The notes below the pieces were generated by a model. It was given only the letters and a program-made list of their open reading frames with translations. It did no database searches and was not told the origin of the DNA. From JALYOC01 sp036675345 (lineage in GTDB: Bacteria; Myxococcota; Myxococcia; Myxococcales; Myxococcaceae), in NCBI GenBank assembly GCA_036675345.1, contig JAKFFE010000018.1:248001-312000 (forward strand): a stretch of 64,000 nt of DNA, read 5' to 3'. The position numbers were made by a program, and so were the translations under genes. Below, in pieces: positions 17,001-24,800 of the stretch. The first letter of the stretch is position 1. Every line of letters begins with the position of its first letter.

Positions 17001-19218
17001 GGTCGGAGTTCTCCCAGGACAGCGGCCGGGTGTTGGCGACCGCGCGCGGCAGCTTGGAGAGCACCGGGCTGGGGCGGGGATCGGCAGCCGGAGAGGCGTT
17101 GCTCCGAAGTCCGGCAGCGCGGGCGGCGTAGGTCTTGGCCCGGCTCTCGTCCCCCAGCCGCTGCCGGCAGTGGGCGGCCAGCCGCTCCCAGAGCGCCGCA
17201 CGGGCGGACTCCTCCTCGGTGGCGGTGGCGGCGTGCTCCATTGCCCAGGCGGCGCGCCCATCGTCCGGTTGCGAGAGGTAGCGCTCCACCAGCAGCAGCC
17301 AGGCCTCGCGATGCCCGGGGTCGAACCGCACCGCCTGCATCAGCTGATCCATCGCCTCCTCTGCGCGGTTGGCCCGCTCCAGCACCGAGACCAGCTCCAG
17401 CCGCAGCGCCTTGGCGTTCGCGCCCCTCGGGTCGCGCCGGATCTTCGCGCGGAGCACGTGGTCCAGTGCCCCCAGGTCATCCAGCTTCCGGGCAATGGTG
17501 GCCAGGTGATCCTGGGCCTCGGGATCCACCGACACATCCGCCAGCACCTCCGACCAGGCCAGGCGCGCCAGCTCCAGATCCGGCACGTACTTCTCCGCGA
17601 TCCGGGCCAGCCGGCGGAACAGCTCGGTGCGGCCCCGCTCCACCCGGCCCCGCGAGACCAGCGCCTCCCTCAGCGCCTCCACCGGCTGGAGCTCTCCCAG
17701 CGCCGCGGCGGCCTCCGCCACGCCCGCCAGCGCCGTCAGATCTCCCGGCGTCAGCGCCAACGCGGCCTGGAAGTCCTCCCGGGCCCGGGCGAAGTCCTCC
17801 CGGATCAACGCCGCCTCTCCGCGGGTCACCAGCGCATTGGCGCGGACCCCATCGTCGGTCGCGTTCTCCACCGCGTCGTCCAGGACCCGCTTCACCCCGG
17901 AGACAGTCTCCAGCTTGGTGAGCAGGCGGACCTGTTCGTCCAGGGCGCGCTTGTCGCCGGTGAGCCGCGACAGCTCGCCGTAGGCCTTCGCCGCGCCGGG
18001 CAGGTCGCCCAGCTCATCCTCCAGGACCTCCGCCATCCGCGACAGACACTCGGCGCGCTCGGAAGTGCTGGAAGCGGTGGCCAGGTGTTGGGCGTAGAAG
18101 GCTGCCAGCTGGCGCCAGGCGCCGCGCGCCACGAACTGCGCCTCCTGCGTCCGGAAGCTGGCGGGCTCCAGCGGCGCGGCGGGCTGTTCCGGGAGCGGGA
18201 CCTGCTCCAGGGTGGCCTTCTTGGACTCCAGCGAGCCGACCGCCGGCATCGCGTCCAGCGTGGGCCGGGAGGACTCCCAGGAGACGGTGGGCAGCTTCCC
18301 GCGCACAGGGGCAGTGGCGACCGCGGGCTGATCGTCAGCGGGCTCGGCGGCTCCCGGGTCGCGCCAGGTCTCCACCGGGATCGGCTCCAGGATCAGGCCC
18401 AGCTCCCGGGCGGTGGCCCGGACCCGTGCCTCCTCGCCCGTCCGGGCTCCGGCCTCCACCGTGGCCTTCAGTGCCTCCTCCACGGCGCTCCGGGGCGCGT
18501 TGGCGCGGGATAGCGACTGGAGCCACTGCAGCCGGACCTCGAGGGCGGGCTGAAACTGCTGCGCCTGCTCCAGATACTGGGCCGCCTGGGCGAACCGGAT
18601 GGCGGAGTGGGCCGGGTTGTCCAGATGCTCGGCCCACACCCGGGCCCGCTGCAGGGTGGCCCGGGCGGCGGCACGAAGCCGCTGCCCCTTGAGCGCCTCG
18701 CGGGTCTCCTTCTCCAGCGATGCGTCCAGCTCCTCCCAGCGCTTCTCCCGGGAGAGGAGCAGGTTGAGGGTCCGGCGGGCGCGGCGGTCCCCCGGCTTCT
18801 CCGCCAGGATCAGCACCAACTGTTCACGGGCCGACTCCAGCGCCCCACCCCGGCGCAGCAGCCGGGTCAGCTGCCGGCGGACCGCGATCCGGTCCGCGCC
18901 CTCGGTGTCCTCCAGCCCGGAGGTCAGCAAGGTGATCGCGGCGCTCTCGGTGCCGGCGTGGATCGCGCTGAAAGCCAGCCCCGCAGCCAGCGGCGCGTTC
19001 ATCGGGACGCTGCGGCTGGCGACCACCAGCTCCGAGAAGGCCTTCTGCGCCGAGCCCTCGCGGCGAAGCCGGTCCGCGGTCTGCCGATGGACGGCGACCA
19101 ACGCCTCGGGGGAGTCGGTGGCCCCCCGGGGGAACGCGTCTGCCTGGATCGTCTCGTCCCCGACGGCCTCCGGAAGCATCTCCGGCCCCCCCGTCCTGTC
19201 CTGTCGCTGGCCCGCCAT
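14068..19218 (-). CDS. Large TPR protein with Ser/Thr-rich heptad-repeat linker
   Basis: A 1716-residue cytoplasmic protein without signal peptide. Residues about 30-760 are tandem helical TPR-like repeats (for example ALVTRGEAALIREDFARARE, LVSRGRVERGRTELFRRLAR). A long disordered Pro/Ser/Ala linker follows, containing about 29 copies of a heptad SATSDES (nt about 15757-16365). Another TPR pair (DNPLDADAYHLLADYFDRHG) and a C-terminal globular domain of some 280 residues (FHLESGPGAQAAADAV, ELRFFAGRALFTQSPDLLAL) complete it. TPR arrays act as scaffolds; a similar C-terminal region occurs, to my knowledge, in myxobacterial TPR proteins without assigned function. Heptads rich in Ser and Thr could be phosphorylated by the Ser/Thr kinases common in this group, which is inference. 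Confidence 0.85.
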   Translation of the reverse strand: MAGQRQDRTGGPEMLPEAVGDETIQADAFPRGATDSPEALVAVHRQTADRLRREGSAQKAFSELVVASRSVPMNAPLAAGLAFSAIHAGTESAAITLLTSGLEDTEGADRIAVRRQLTRLLRRGGALESAREQLVLILAEKPGDRRARRTLNLLLSREKRWEELDASLEKETREALKGQRLRAAARATLQRARVWAEHLDNPAHSAIRFAQAAQYLEQAQQFQPALEVRLQWLQSLSRANAPRSAVEEALKATVEAGARTGEEARVRATARELGLILEPIPVETWRDPGAAEPADDQPAVATAPVRGKLPTVSWESSRPTLDAMPAVGSLESKKATLEQVPLPEQPAAPLEPASFRTQEAQFVARGAWRQLAAFYAQHLATASSTSERAECLSRMAEVLEDELGDLPGAAKAYGELSRLTGDKRALDEQVRLLTKLETVSGVKRVLDDAVENATDDGVRANALVTRGEAALIREDFARAREDFQAALALTPGDLTALAGVAEAAAALGELQPVEALREALVSRGRVERGRTELFRRLARIAEKYVPDLELARLAWSEVLADVSVDPEAQDHLATIARKLDDLGALDHVLRAKIRRDPRGANAKALRLELVSVLERANRAEEAMDQLMQAVRFDPGHREAWLLLVERYLSQPDDGRAAWAMEHAATATEEESARAALWERLAAHCRQRLGDESRAKTYAARAAGLRSNASPAADPRPSPVLSKLPRAVANTRPLSWENSDPGFIPPPSLKTAGSTETRIGAAPQRPPPSSPVAPVATQPQRTSPALPVATAAPQQERGRKEQVPVVTFPAGPRARSRLETVEASVAGAGMARSDASPTPAVSLAAARGSAHTQSSALHDSSAEAGRASGSRSSTPLASSEKSLSLEGPASSTSEPSSARSSILGGPESLERFAPSELATAKSEFATSEPSAPSVEAASPPAFEAPLSVDQGEGSATSDVSSATSDVSSATSDESSATSDESSATSDESAATSDESSATSDERSATTDASSATTDASSTTSDASSATSDASSATSDESSATSDESSATSDESSATSDASSATSDESSATSDGNTASSDESSATSNASSATSGANSATPGANSATPGASSATPGAGSATPGASSTTSDESSATSDESVATSDERSATSDESPETSDEGAADSEFETSAPSSPSNEAASQSQFESSDLQAASPENLDHEPEDSAQSPSSADSDPSADADPSVEAARLLRSIIDGLNTQAEQAVTAAQSPAPLAPPPEPSFELFGEESLPVLPPPPAPKQSLPRPTLEVLVKIPPEARKDTREAEVIIPPEARRPPPTSVSVRPSRTAPDSPPTEAEIPFAVAGELLGSAPTLTLPVPKVSLPVSPQDLMLERLSGAIERYEAASEAKTRGPRTEEFELPSFSPPPEEQELPDDQQRAALFAQVRDNPLDADAYHLLADYFDRHGDVERGDLMAEIATALEAVPEAPARVPRLLLSARDRSGLRHPQLRGEAGELLSLCGSALCQLFPTEGRAAGSRDQFHLESGPGAQAAADAVLAGVRILGSRAPDLYLSEDAGPPFSLVFPGSLRLLVGRAAVKKPMPAPELRFFAGRALFTQSPDLLALRSLSVEELTFGIQTVGVALLGGKRVSAEAWTVREVLSPKAVPRLKEIFERVLDTLDLDSLAEGARHSANRAGLIVAGAVAPALGALRAKKALDAEIAELVRFAASERYLHLRARRIPG
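15757..16365. repeat. 21-bp coding tandem repeat, about 29 copies
   Basis: On the coding (minus) strand about 29 units of 21 bp encode SATSDES and variants (SATTDAS, SATPGAS, SATSGAN). A central block of PGA-type units interrupts SDE-type units, suggesting local duplication of variant copies. The array keeps the frame throughout. Confidence 0.9.
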
Positions 19219-19265
19219 GAACCCGGGACTCTACTTCGGGGAACCCCCTGACCGTCTGCCTTGCC

Positions 19266-19281
19266 GGGAGGAAAACCTCCC
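19266..19281. terminator. Hairpin downstream of the pseudouridine synthase gene
   Basis: GGGAGG (19266-19271) and CCTCCC (19276-19281) flank AAAA, forming a compact 6-bp stem with a 4-nt loop 46 nt after the rluA-like stop and 47 nt before the TPR start. No U-tract follows on either strand, so termination is uncertain. Confidence 0.35.
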
Positions 19282-19327
19282 AGTGCGTTGACACGAAAAG
19301 TTCACCGTGCCCGCGGCCAGCGAGGAA

Positions 19328-20245
19328 TCAGGCCAGCGGTCCCGAGGGCAACGCCACCGCGGCCGCAGCGAAGAAGCGGGCCAGGTCCTCGGGCACCGGC
19401 GCCTCCAGCAACAGCGGCGCGCCGGTCACCGGATGGATCAACTGCAGCGCCTGGGCATGCAGCAGACAGCGGGCGATCGGCTCCGCACCCAGGGTCCGGG
19501 CGCCGCCGTAGCGTTCGTCCCCGGCGATCGGCGCGCCCAGCGCGGTGAGGTGGGCGCGCAGCTGGTGGGTGCGCCCGGTCTGCGGGAGCAGCTCCACCAA
19601 AGTGTGGTCCGGTGCCCGGTGCAGCACCCGGAAGTGGGTCAGGGCGGGGATGCCGTTGGCGGCCCGGCTGGCGCGGTACCGACCTGGTCGGGAGGGATCC
19701 TTGGAGATGGGCAGATCGATGGTGCCCGACTCCGGCAGCCCGGGGCCGGCGACCGCCAGGTAACGTTTCTTGGCGGTGCCTTCCCGGAACTGCGCCGCCA
19801 ACCCGGAGGTGGCCTGCTGGGTCTTGCCGAACACGGTCACTCCGCTGGTCTCGCGATCCAGCCGGTGCACCAGCCCGGCCGCGAAGCCCAGCCGGGCGCT
19901 CACCAGGTCCAGCAGGCTATCTCCCTGCCGCGCGGGAGTGGGCTGGGCGGTGATTCCTGCTGGCTTGGCCACCGCCACCAGCTGGTCGTCTTCGAAGAGG
20001 ATCCCCACGGGTGCTGCCGCAGCGCTGGGGGCCACGCCGGACCGGCCACCCTCCTCCAGCACCACCACCACCGCCGCGCCGTCCGCCAGGGCCAGCTCCG
20101 GCCGGGTGGCGCGCTTTCCGCCCACATAGACCGAACCGGCGACCACCAGCGCCTCGGCCTCCGCCGCGGGCATTCCCAGTTGCTGGGCGACGAACTCGCC
20201 CAGGCTCCTGCCCTTCCCGCTCACCCGCAACGCCCGGCGCTTCAT
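19328..20245 (-). CDS. RluA-family 23S rRNA/tRNA pseudouridine synthase
   Basis: A 305-residue enzyme that isomerises uridine to pseudouridine in RNA. An N-terminal S4-type RNA-binding segment (SLGEFVAQQLGMPAAEAEAL, then GSVYVGGKRATRP) precedes the catalytic domain. The active-site motif is HRLDRETSG with catalytic Asp130; KRYLAVAG and LLPQTGRTHQLRAHL are also diagnostic of the RluA/RluC/RluD group. Which nucleotide is modified cannot be told from sequence. The ATG at 20245 gives the basic N-terminus MKRRALRVSGKG; the frame continues open upstream only as antisense of the neighbouring gene. It is divergent from the 20309 gene with 63 bp between starts. Confidence 0.9.
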   Translation of the reverse strand: MKRRALRVSGKGRSLGEFVAQQLGMPAAEAEALVVAGSVYVGGKRATRPELALADGAAVVVVLEEGGRSGVAPSAAAAPVGILFEDDQLVAVAKPAGITAQPTPARQGDSLLDLVSARLGFAAGLVHRLDRETSGVTVFGKTQQATSGLAAQFREGTAKKRYLAVAGPGLPESGTIDLPISKDPSRPGRYRASRAANGIPALTHFRVLHRAPDHTLVELLPQTGRTHQLRAHLTALGAPIAGDERYGGARTLGAEPIARCLLHAQALQLIHPVTGAPLLLEAPVPEDLARFFAAAAVALPSGPLA

Positions 20246-20308
20246 CTTCCGGACCTTAGAGGACCCGGGAGGACACCCAAAGTCCGCGGTTGGGATAAGG
20301 GTGCCCCC

Positions 20309-21808
20309 ATGGAGCCAAAGCTGGGTGGGCTCAGGGATCGCCTCGAGGAGTTTCTTCAAGACCGCGCCGGGCTGGAGCGCAGCTATGCGTCCGGTGCGTC
20401 CAACTCCCTTCCGCTTCCCCGCCTCTTTCACACGTTCGCCGACCTCACCCGCCCCGAGACCTTCCAGGAGGTCCGGGAGGCGCTGGAGGGCCAGGCCACC
20501 GGAACCGAATCCCACCGCCGGCTGCGGCGGCTGTGCGGCGCTCTGGCGGAGCTGGCGGTGGAGGCCCGGTCCGCCGAGGCGGACGCGGCGCTGGCCCACT
20601 GGGAGGTGACCGCCCAACCCTCCCCGGAGGAGTCGGGGCTGGTGCTGGCCGACGCGGTGCGGAGGATCGCCCGGGAGGCGAACCGTGGTCGACGCTCGCA
20701 GCTGGCCCGGGCGGTGACCCGGGAGGTGGAGTCCCAGGAGCGGCAGTACGCCCGGCGGGTGGAGGCGGTGCACCACGTCGCCGCGCGACTGGAGCTGAAG
20801 GACCCGCTGGCGGTGTACCAACAGTTCACCCCCACCGACCTGCTCAAGCTGGAGCAGGACGCCCGGGCCTTCCTGTCCCTCACCGAGGACGGCTACCGGG
20901 ACCTGCTGGGCTACGCCATCCGTCGCACCGAGCCCGCGCTGCGCTTCACCCAGGCCGAACGCCATGATCTGGAGCGCGCGGTGTCCGCTCCCTGGGCCTT
21001 CGCCAACACCGGGATGGCCGAGCTGGCCCACGCCTCGCGTCGGTGGATCGAGGAGTGGGGGATCGCCGACGGCGCCGGCAAGCTGGAGGTGAACGGCGAT
21101 GATCTCCCCGGGAAGCCGGTGCGGTCCAGGGTGGTGGCGACCCGGATCCCGGATCGGATCGCCGGCTACGCCCGGCTGGAGGTGGGGATCCCGGACGCGC
21201 TGACCCTGCTGCGACTGCAGGGGGCCGGACTCTCGCTGGCGCTGAGGGATCGCCGCCTGCCACTGGAGGACCGCCGGCTGGAGGGCGGCTTCACCCCGGC
21301 GCTGTTCGCGGGGCTGTTCGGGCGGATGCCCACCGATCCCCGCTGGCTGGAGCGGTTCCTGCGGCTGCCCCGCTCCGGCGCCCGCGAGCTGGCGCGGCTG
21401 TTCGCCTTCGCCGAGGTGGCGACGATGCGCGAGGGCTGCGCGCGGCTCTCCTATGAGCTGCAGTTGCTCCGCCGCGGCGCGGAGAGCGAGCTGCGCGACG
21501 TCTACGAAGAGCTGTTCCGCAACGCGCTGCGGGTGGGCATCCCCCGCGGGGAGTATCTGTTCGAGCTCTCCCCCCACCTGGCGGTCGCCGCCCGGCTCCA
21601 GGGGCGCGCGGTGGCCGGAGCGCTGCTGCCGATCCTGCGCGAGCGCTTCGACGAGGACCACTGGCGCAACCCCAACGCCGCGGGGTTCCTCCGGGAGGTG
21701 GCCGCCCGCGCCGGCGCCCCGGAGACGTTCGCCACCCTGGCGCCGACCGCGCTGGAAGGCTCGCTGGCCGGGACCGCGAAGGAGCTGCTGGCGGTGATGG
21801 GGGCCTAG
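20309..21808 (+). CDS. Hypothetical mostly alpha-helical protein, 499 aa
   Basis: Not recognised. It is a 499-residue soluble protein, largely helical and rich in Arg, Leu and Glu, without signal peptide or membrane segment. Regions worth noting are PLPRLFHTFADLTRPETFQE near residue 35, the central GMAELAHASRRWIEEWG, and a C-terminal block with DEDHWRNPNAAGFLREVA that resembles the C-terminal part of some peptidase/carboxypeptidase-like helical folds; no HExxH zinc motif exists. ATG 20309 follows a short purine stretch (GGGATAAGGG). Its stop overlaps by 4 nt with the stop side of the convergent Ig-repeat lipoprotein gene. Confidence 0.75.
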   Translation: MEPKLGGLRDRLEEFLQDRAGLERSYASGASNSLPLPRLFHTFADLTRPETFQEVREALEGQATGTESHRRLRRLCGALAELAVEARSAEADAALAHWEVTAQPSPEESGLVLADAVRRIAREANRGRRSQLARAVTREVESQERQYARRVEAVHHVAARLELKDPLAVYQQFTPTDLLKLEQDARAFLSLTEDGYRDLLGYAIRRTEPALRFTQAERHDLERAVSAPWAFANTGMAELAHASRRWIEEWGIADGAGKLEVNGDDLPGKPVRSRVVATRIPDRIAGYARLEVGIPDALTLLRLQGAGLSLALRDRRLPLEDRRLEGGFTPALFAGLFGRMPTDPRWLERFLRLPRSGARELARLFAFAEVATMREGCARLSYELQLLRRGAESELRDVYEELFRNALRVGIPRGEYLFELSPHLAVAARLQGRAVAGALLPILRERFDEDHWRNPNAAGFLREVAARAGAPETFATLAPTALEGSLAGTAKELLAVMGA

Positions 21809-24800
21809 AAGAGGTCCAGCCGGCCAATCCGGAAGTCACCGTTGGTGGCCACGTCGGTGCCGGCCTTGTCCCGCATCAGCCCCAGGAACTGGGCGCCCAG
21901 CGACGCGCCGTCGAACACCACGCCCGCGGTGGCGCCGGCCTTCACGTCCAGTCGGATCCGGTAGAAGAGCGCGCCGGAGGCGACCACCGAGTCGCTGCTG
22001 ATCGCGCCGGTCCCGGTGGCCTTCTGGCTCTGACCGGTGACCAGCACCGAGGCCAGGGGACCGGTGGTGGGGAGGGAGGCCATGATCGCCGCCGGGGCAC
22101 TGCCGGGGTTGAGCACGGTCCCGGTCTCGATCAGCGCAGCGTTGGCCTGCACCCGGGTGGTGTCCAGGGGCAGGTTGAACCCCACCGCATAGCCAGTGAG
22201 GGTCTGGTCGGCGACCAGGTCCAGGACCACCGTGGTGGCGGTGGAGAGCGCGGCGTTGCGCACCAGCCGGATCTTCCCGCCCGCGGGCGGGTCGGTGTAC
22301 GCCAGCCCGCTGGAGGGCAACGTGCTGACGTTGAAGGCGGCGCTGGTGGCCGGGGTGAGCGCGCCCGAAGAGGCCACCAGGGTGTAGCCGGTACCCGCCG
22401 CGCTCAGCGCCAGATCGGCGAAGGTCGCCACCCCGGAGAGGGTGGTGCGCGGGGTGGTCCCGGTGAGCGAACCGCCCCCCGGGTTGGTCCCGATCGCCAT
22501 CGAGATCGAGAGGGCGGGTGAGGAGACCCGGTTCCCGCTTCCATCCTGGACCTCCACGGTGATCGCGGGGGCGATCGCCACACCCACCTGGGCGCTGGAG
22601 GGCGGCTGCACGAACACCAACCGGCTGGCCGCGCCGGGAAGGATGTCGAAGGCGGCGCTGTCGGCCGAGGTCAGCCCGGTAGAGCTGACCCTCAAGGTGT
22701 AGCCGGTCCCCGAACGGTTGAGGCTGAGGGTGGAGAAGAAGGCCACCCCGGAGGCCGCGTTGACGGTGGTGGTACCGGAGAGGGTGGAGCCGCCGGGGTT
22801 GTTCAGCAGCGCCACCGACATCTGCGCGGAAGAGCCGGTGACCGTGTTTCCGTAGCCGTCTCGGATCTCCACCCCCACCGCGGGGGTGATCGCCGAGCCG
22901 GCCAGGGTCTGGCTCGGTTGCTGGGTGATCACCAGCGCGCTGGCCGACCCCGGGCTGACGTTGAAGGCGACGCTGGTGATTGGCGTGCCCACCGCGGAGC
23001 TGGCCTGCAGGGTAAAGCCGGTGCCGGTGCGGTTGACGCTCAGCCCGCTGAAGGTGGCCAGGCCGGAGACGGAGGTCACGGTGGTCGTTCCCAGCAGGCT
23101 GGCGGTGCCGGAGGGATCGTTGGCAAAGGCCAGGGTGACCGCGGTGGCATTGGCGGTGGGGTTCCCGAACGCATCCTGGAAGCGCACCGCCACCGGGGGA
23201 GTGAACGCCGCTCCGGCCACGATGTTCGCCGGTTGCTGGGTGAACACCATCCGGGATGGCGCGGCGGCGGTGATGGAGAAGGCGGCACTGACTGCCGAGG
23301 ACAGTCCGCTGGAGGTGGCGGTGAGGGTGTAGCCGCTGCCCGCGGTCTCCACTGCCAGATCGCTGAAGCTGGCCACCCCGCTGGCCGCGGTCCGGGGGGT
23401 GGTGCCGGTGAGCACCGCCCCACCGCTGATCGTCAGCCCCACCGAAGCGGAGGAGCCGGTGATCCGGTTCCCGGCCGCGTCCTGGACCTCCACGGTGACG
23501 ATGCCCAGGAAGCTGCCGGCGGAGGTGCCGGACGGCTGCTGGGTGAAGGCCAGCCGGGAAGCGGCGCCCGCGGAAATATCGAACGCCGACGAGGTGGCTG
23601 CGGTCAGCCCGCCGGAGGACAGCCGCAGGGTGTAGCCGGTGCCCACGAGATTCACCGAGAGGTTGTTGAAGGTGACCACCCCGCCCACCGCCGCGCGGGA
23701 GAGGGTTCCGGAGAGGACCGCCCCGGTCGGGTTGTTGGCGAAGGCCACGGTGACGGTGGCGGTGGAGGCCACCCGGTTCCCCACCGCGTCCTGGATCTCG
23801 GCCACCACCGAGGGGGAGAGGCTGCTCCCCGAGACCGCGTTGGTGGGCTGCTGGGTGAGCACCAGCTTGCTGGCGCCTCCCACCTGGATCGCGAACGGGG
23901 TGCTGAGCACCGGAGAGAGCCCGCTGACCGTCGCCTGCAGCGAGTAGCCAGTTCCGGCCTGGGCGATGCTCAGATCGGAGAAGGTCCCCACCCCGGAGGC
24001 CAGGGTCACCGAAGTGGTCCCGGCCAGCACCGAGCCCGCCGGGCTTCCCGCGCCCAGGGACACGGTCAGGGTCCCGGAGAAGCTGGTGACCGTGTTGCCC
24101 GAGGCATCCCGGACCGCCACCGACACCGCGGGGGTGATCGCCGCGCCGGCCACGGTGTTGCTGGGCTGCTGGAGGAACACCAGCTGGGAGGCGGTCCCCG
24201 CGGCCACGCTGAAGGAAGCGGACTCGGCGGAGGGCAGCGCCCCGGAGGTGGCCAGCAGCGTGTAGCCACTTCCCACCCGATCCAGGCTCAGGTCATTGAA
24301 GGTGGCCACCCCGGAGACCGCGGCCCGGGTCTGGGTGCCGGAGAGGGTGCTGCCCCCGGGGTTGTTCCCCAGGGCCAGGGTCACGTTGGCGCTGGACGAG
24401 GTGAGCAGGTTGCCCGACGCGTCCCGCACCTCCACCCGGATCGCGGGGGAGATCGCCGCCCCAGCGGCGCTGTTGGTGGGCGGCTGGGCGAATACCAGCT
24501 GGGAGGCGGCTCCCACGCTGACCGCGAAGGTGCTGCTGGTCACCGGAGCCAGCGAGGCCCCGGAGGCGACCAGCGAGTAGCCGGTGCCGGCCTTGTCCAG
24601 CGAGAGGTTGGCGAAGGTCGCCACCCCGCTGCTGGCGCTGACCGTGGTGGTCCCGGAGAGGATGGCGCCGGCGGGGCTGCCCGCGCCCAGGGCCAGCGAG
24701 ATGCTTCCATTGAAGCTGGTCACGGTGTTTCCGCCGGCATCCCGGACGGTGACCACCACCGCCGGGCTGATGGCGCCTCCGGCGACGGTGGTGCTGGGCT

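Noticed and set aside
19288..19293. TTGACA upstream of the region between the TPR and pseudouridine synthase genes
   Set aside because: No -10 element follows at 15-19 bp on the plus strand, and no plus-strand gene starts nearby.
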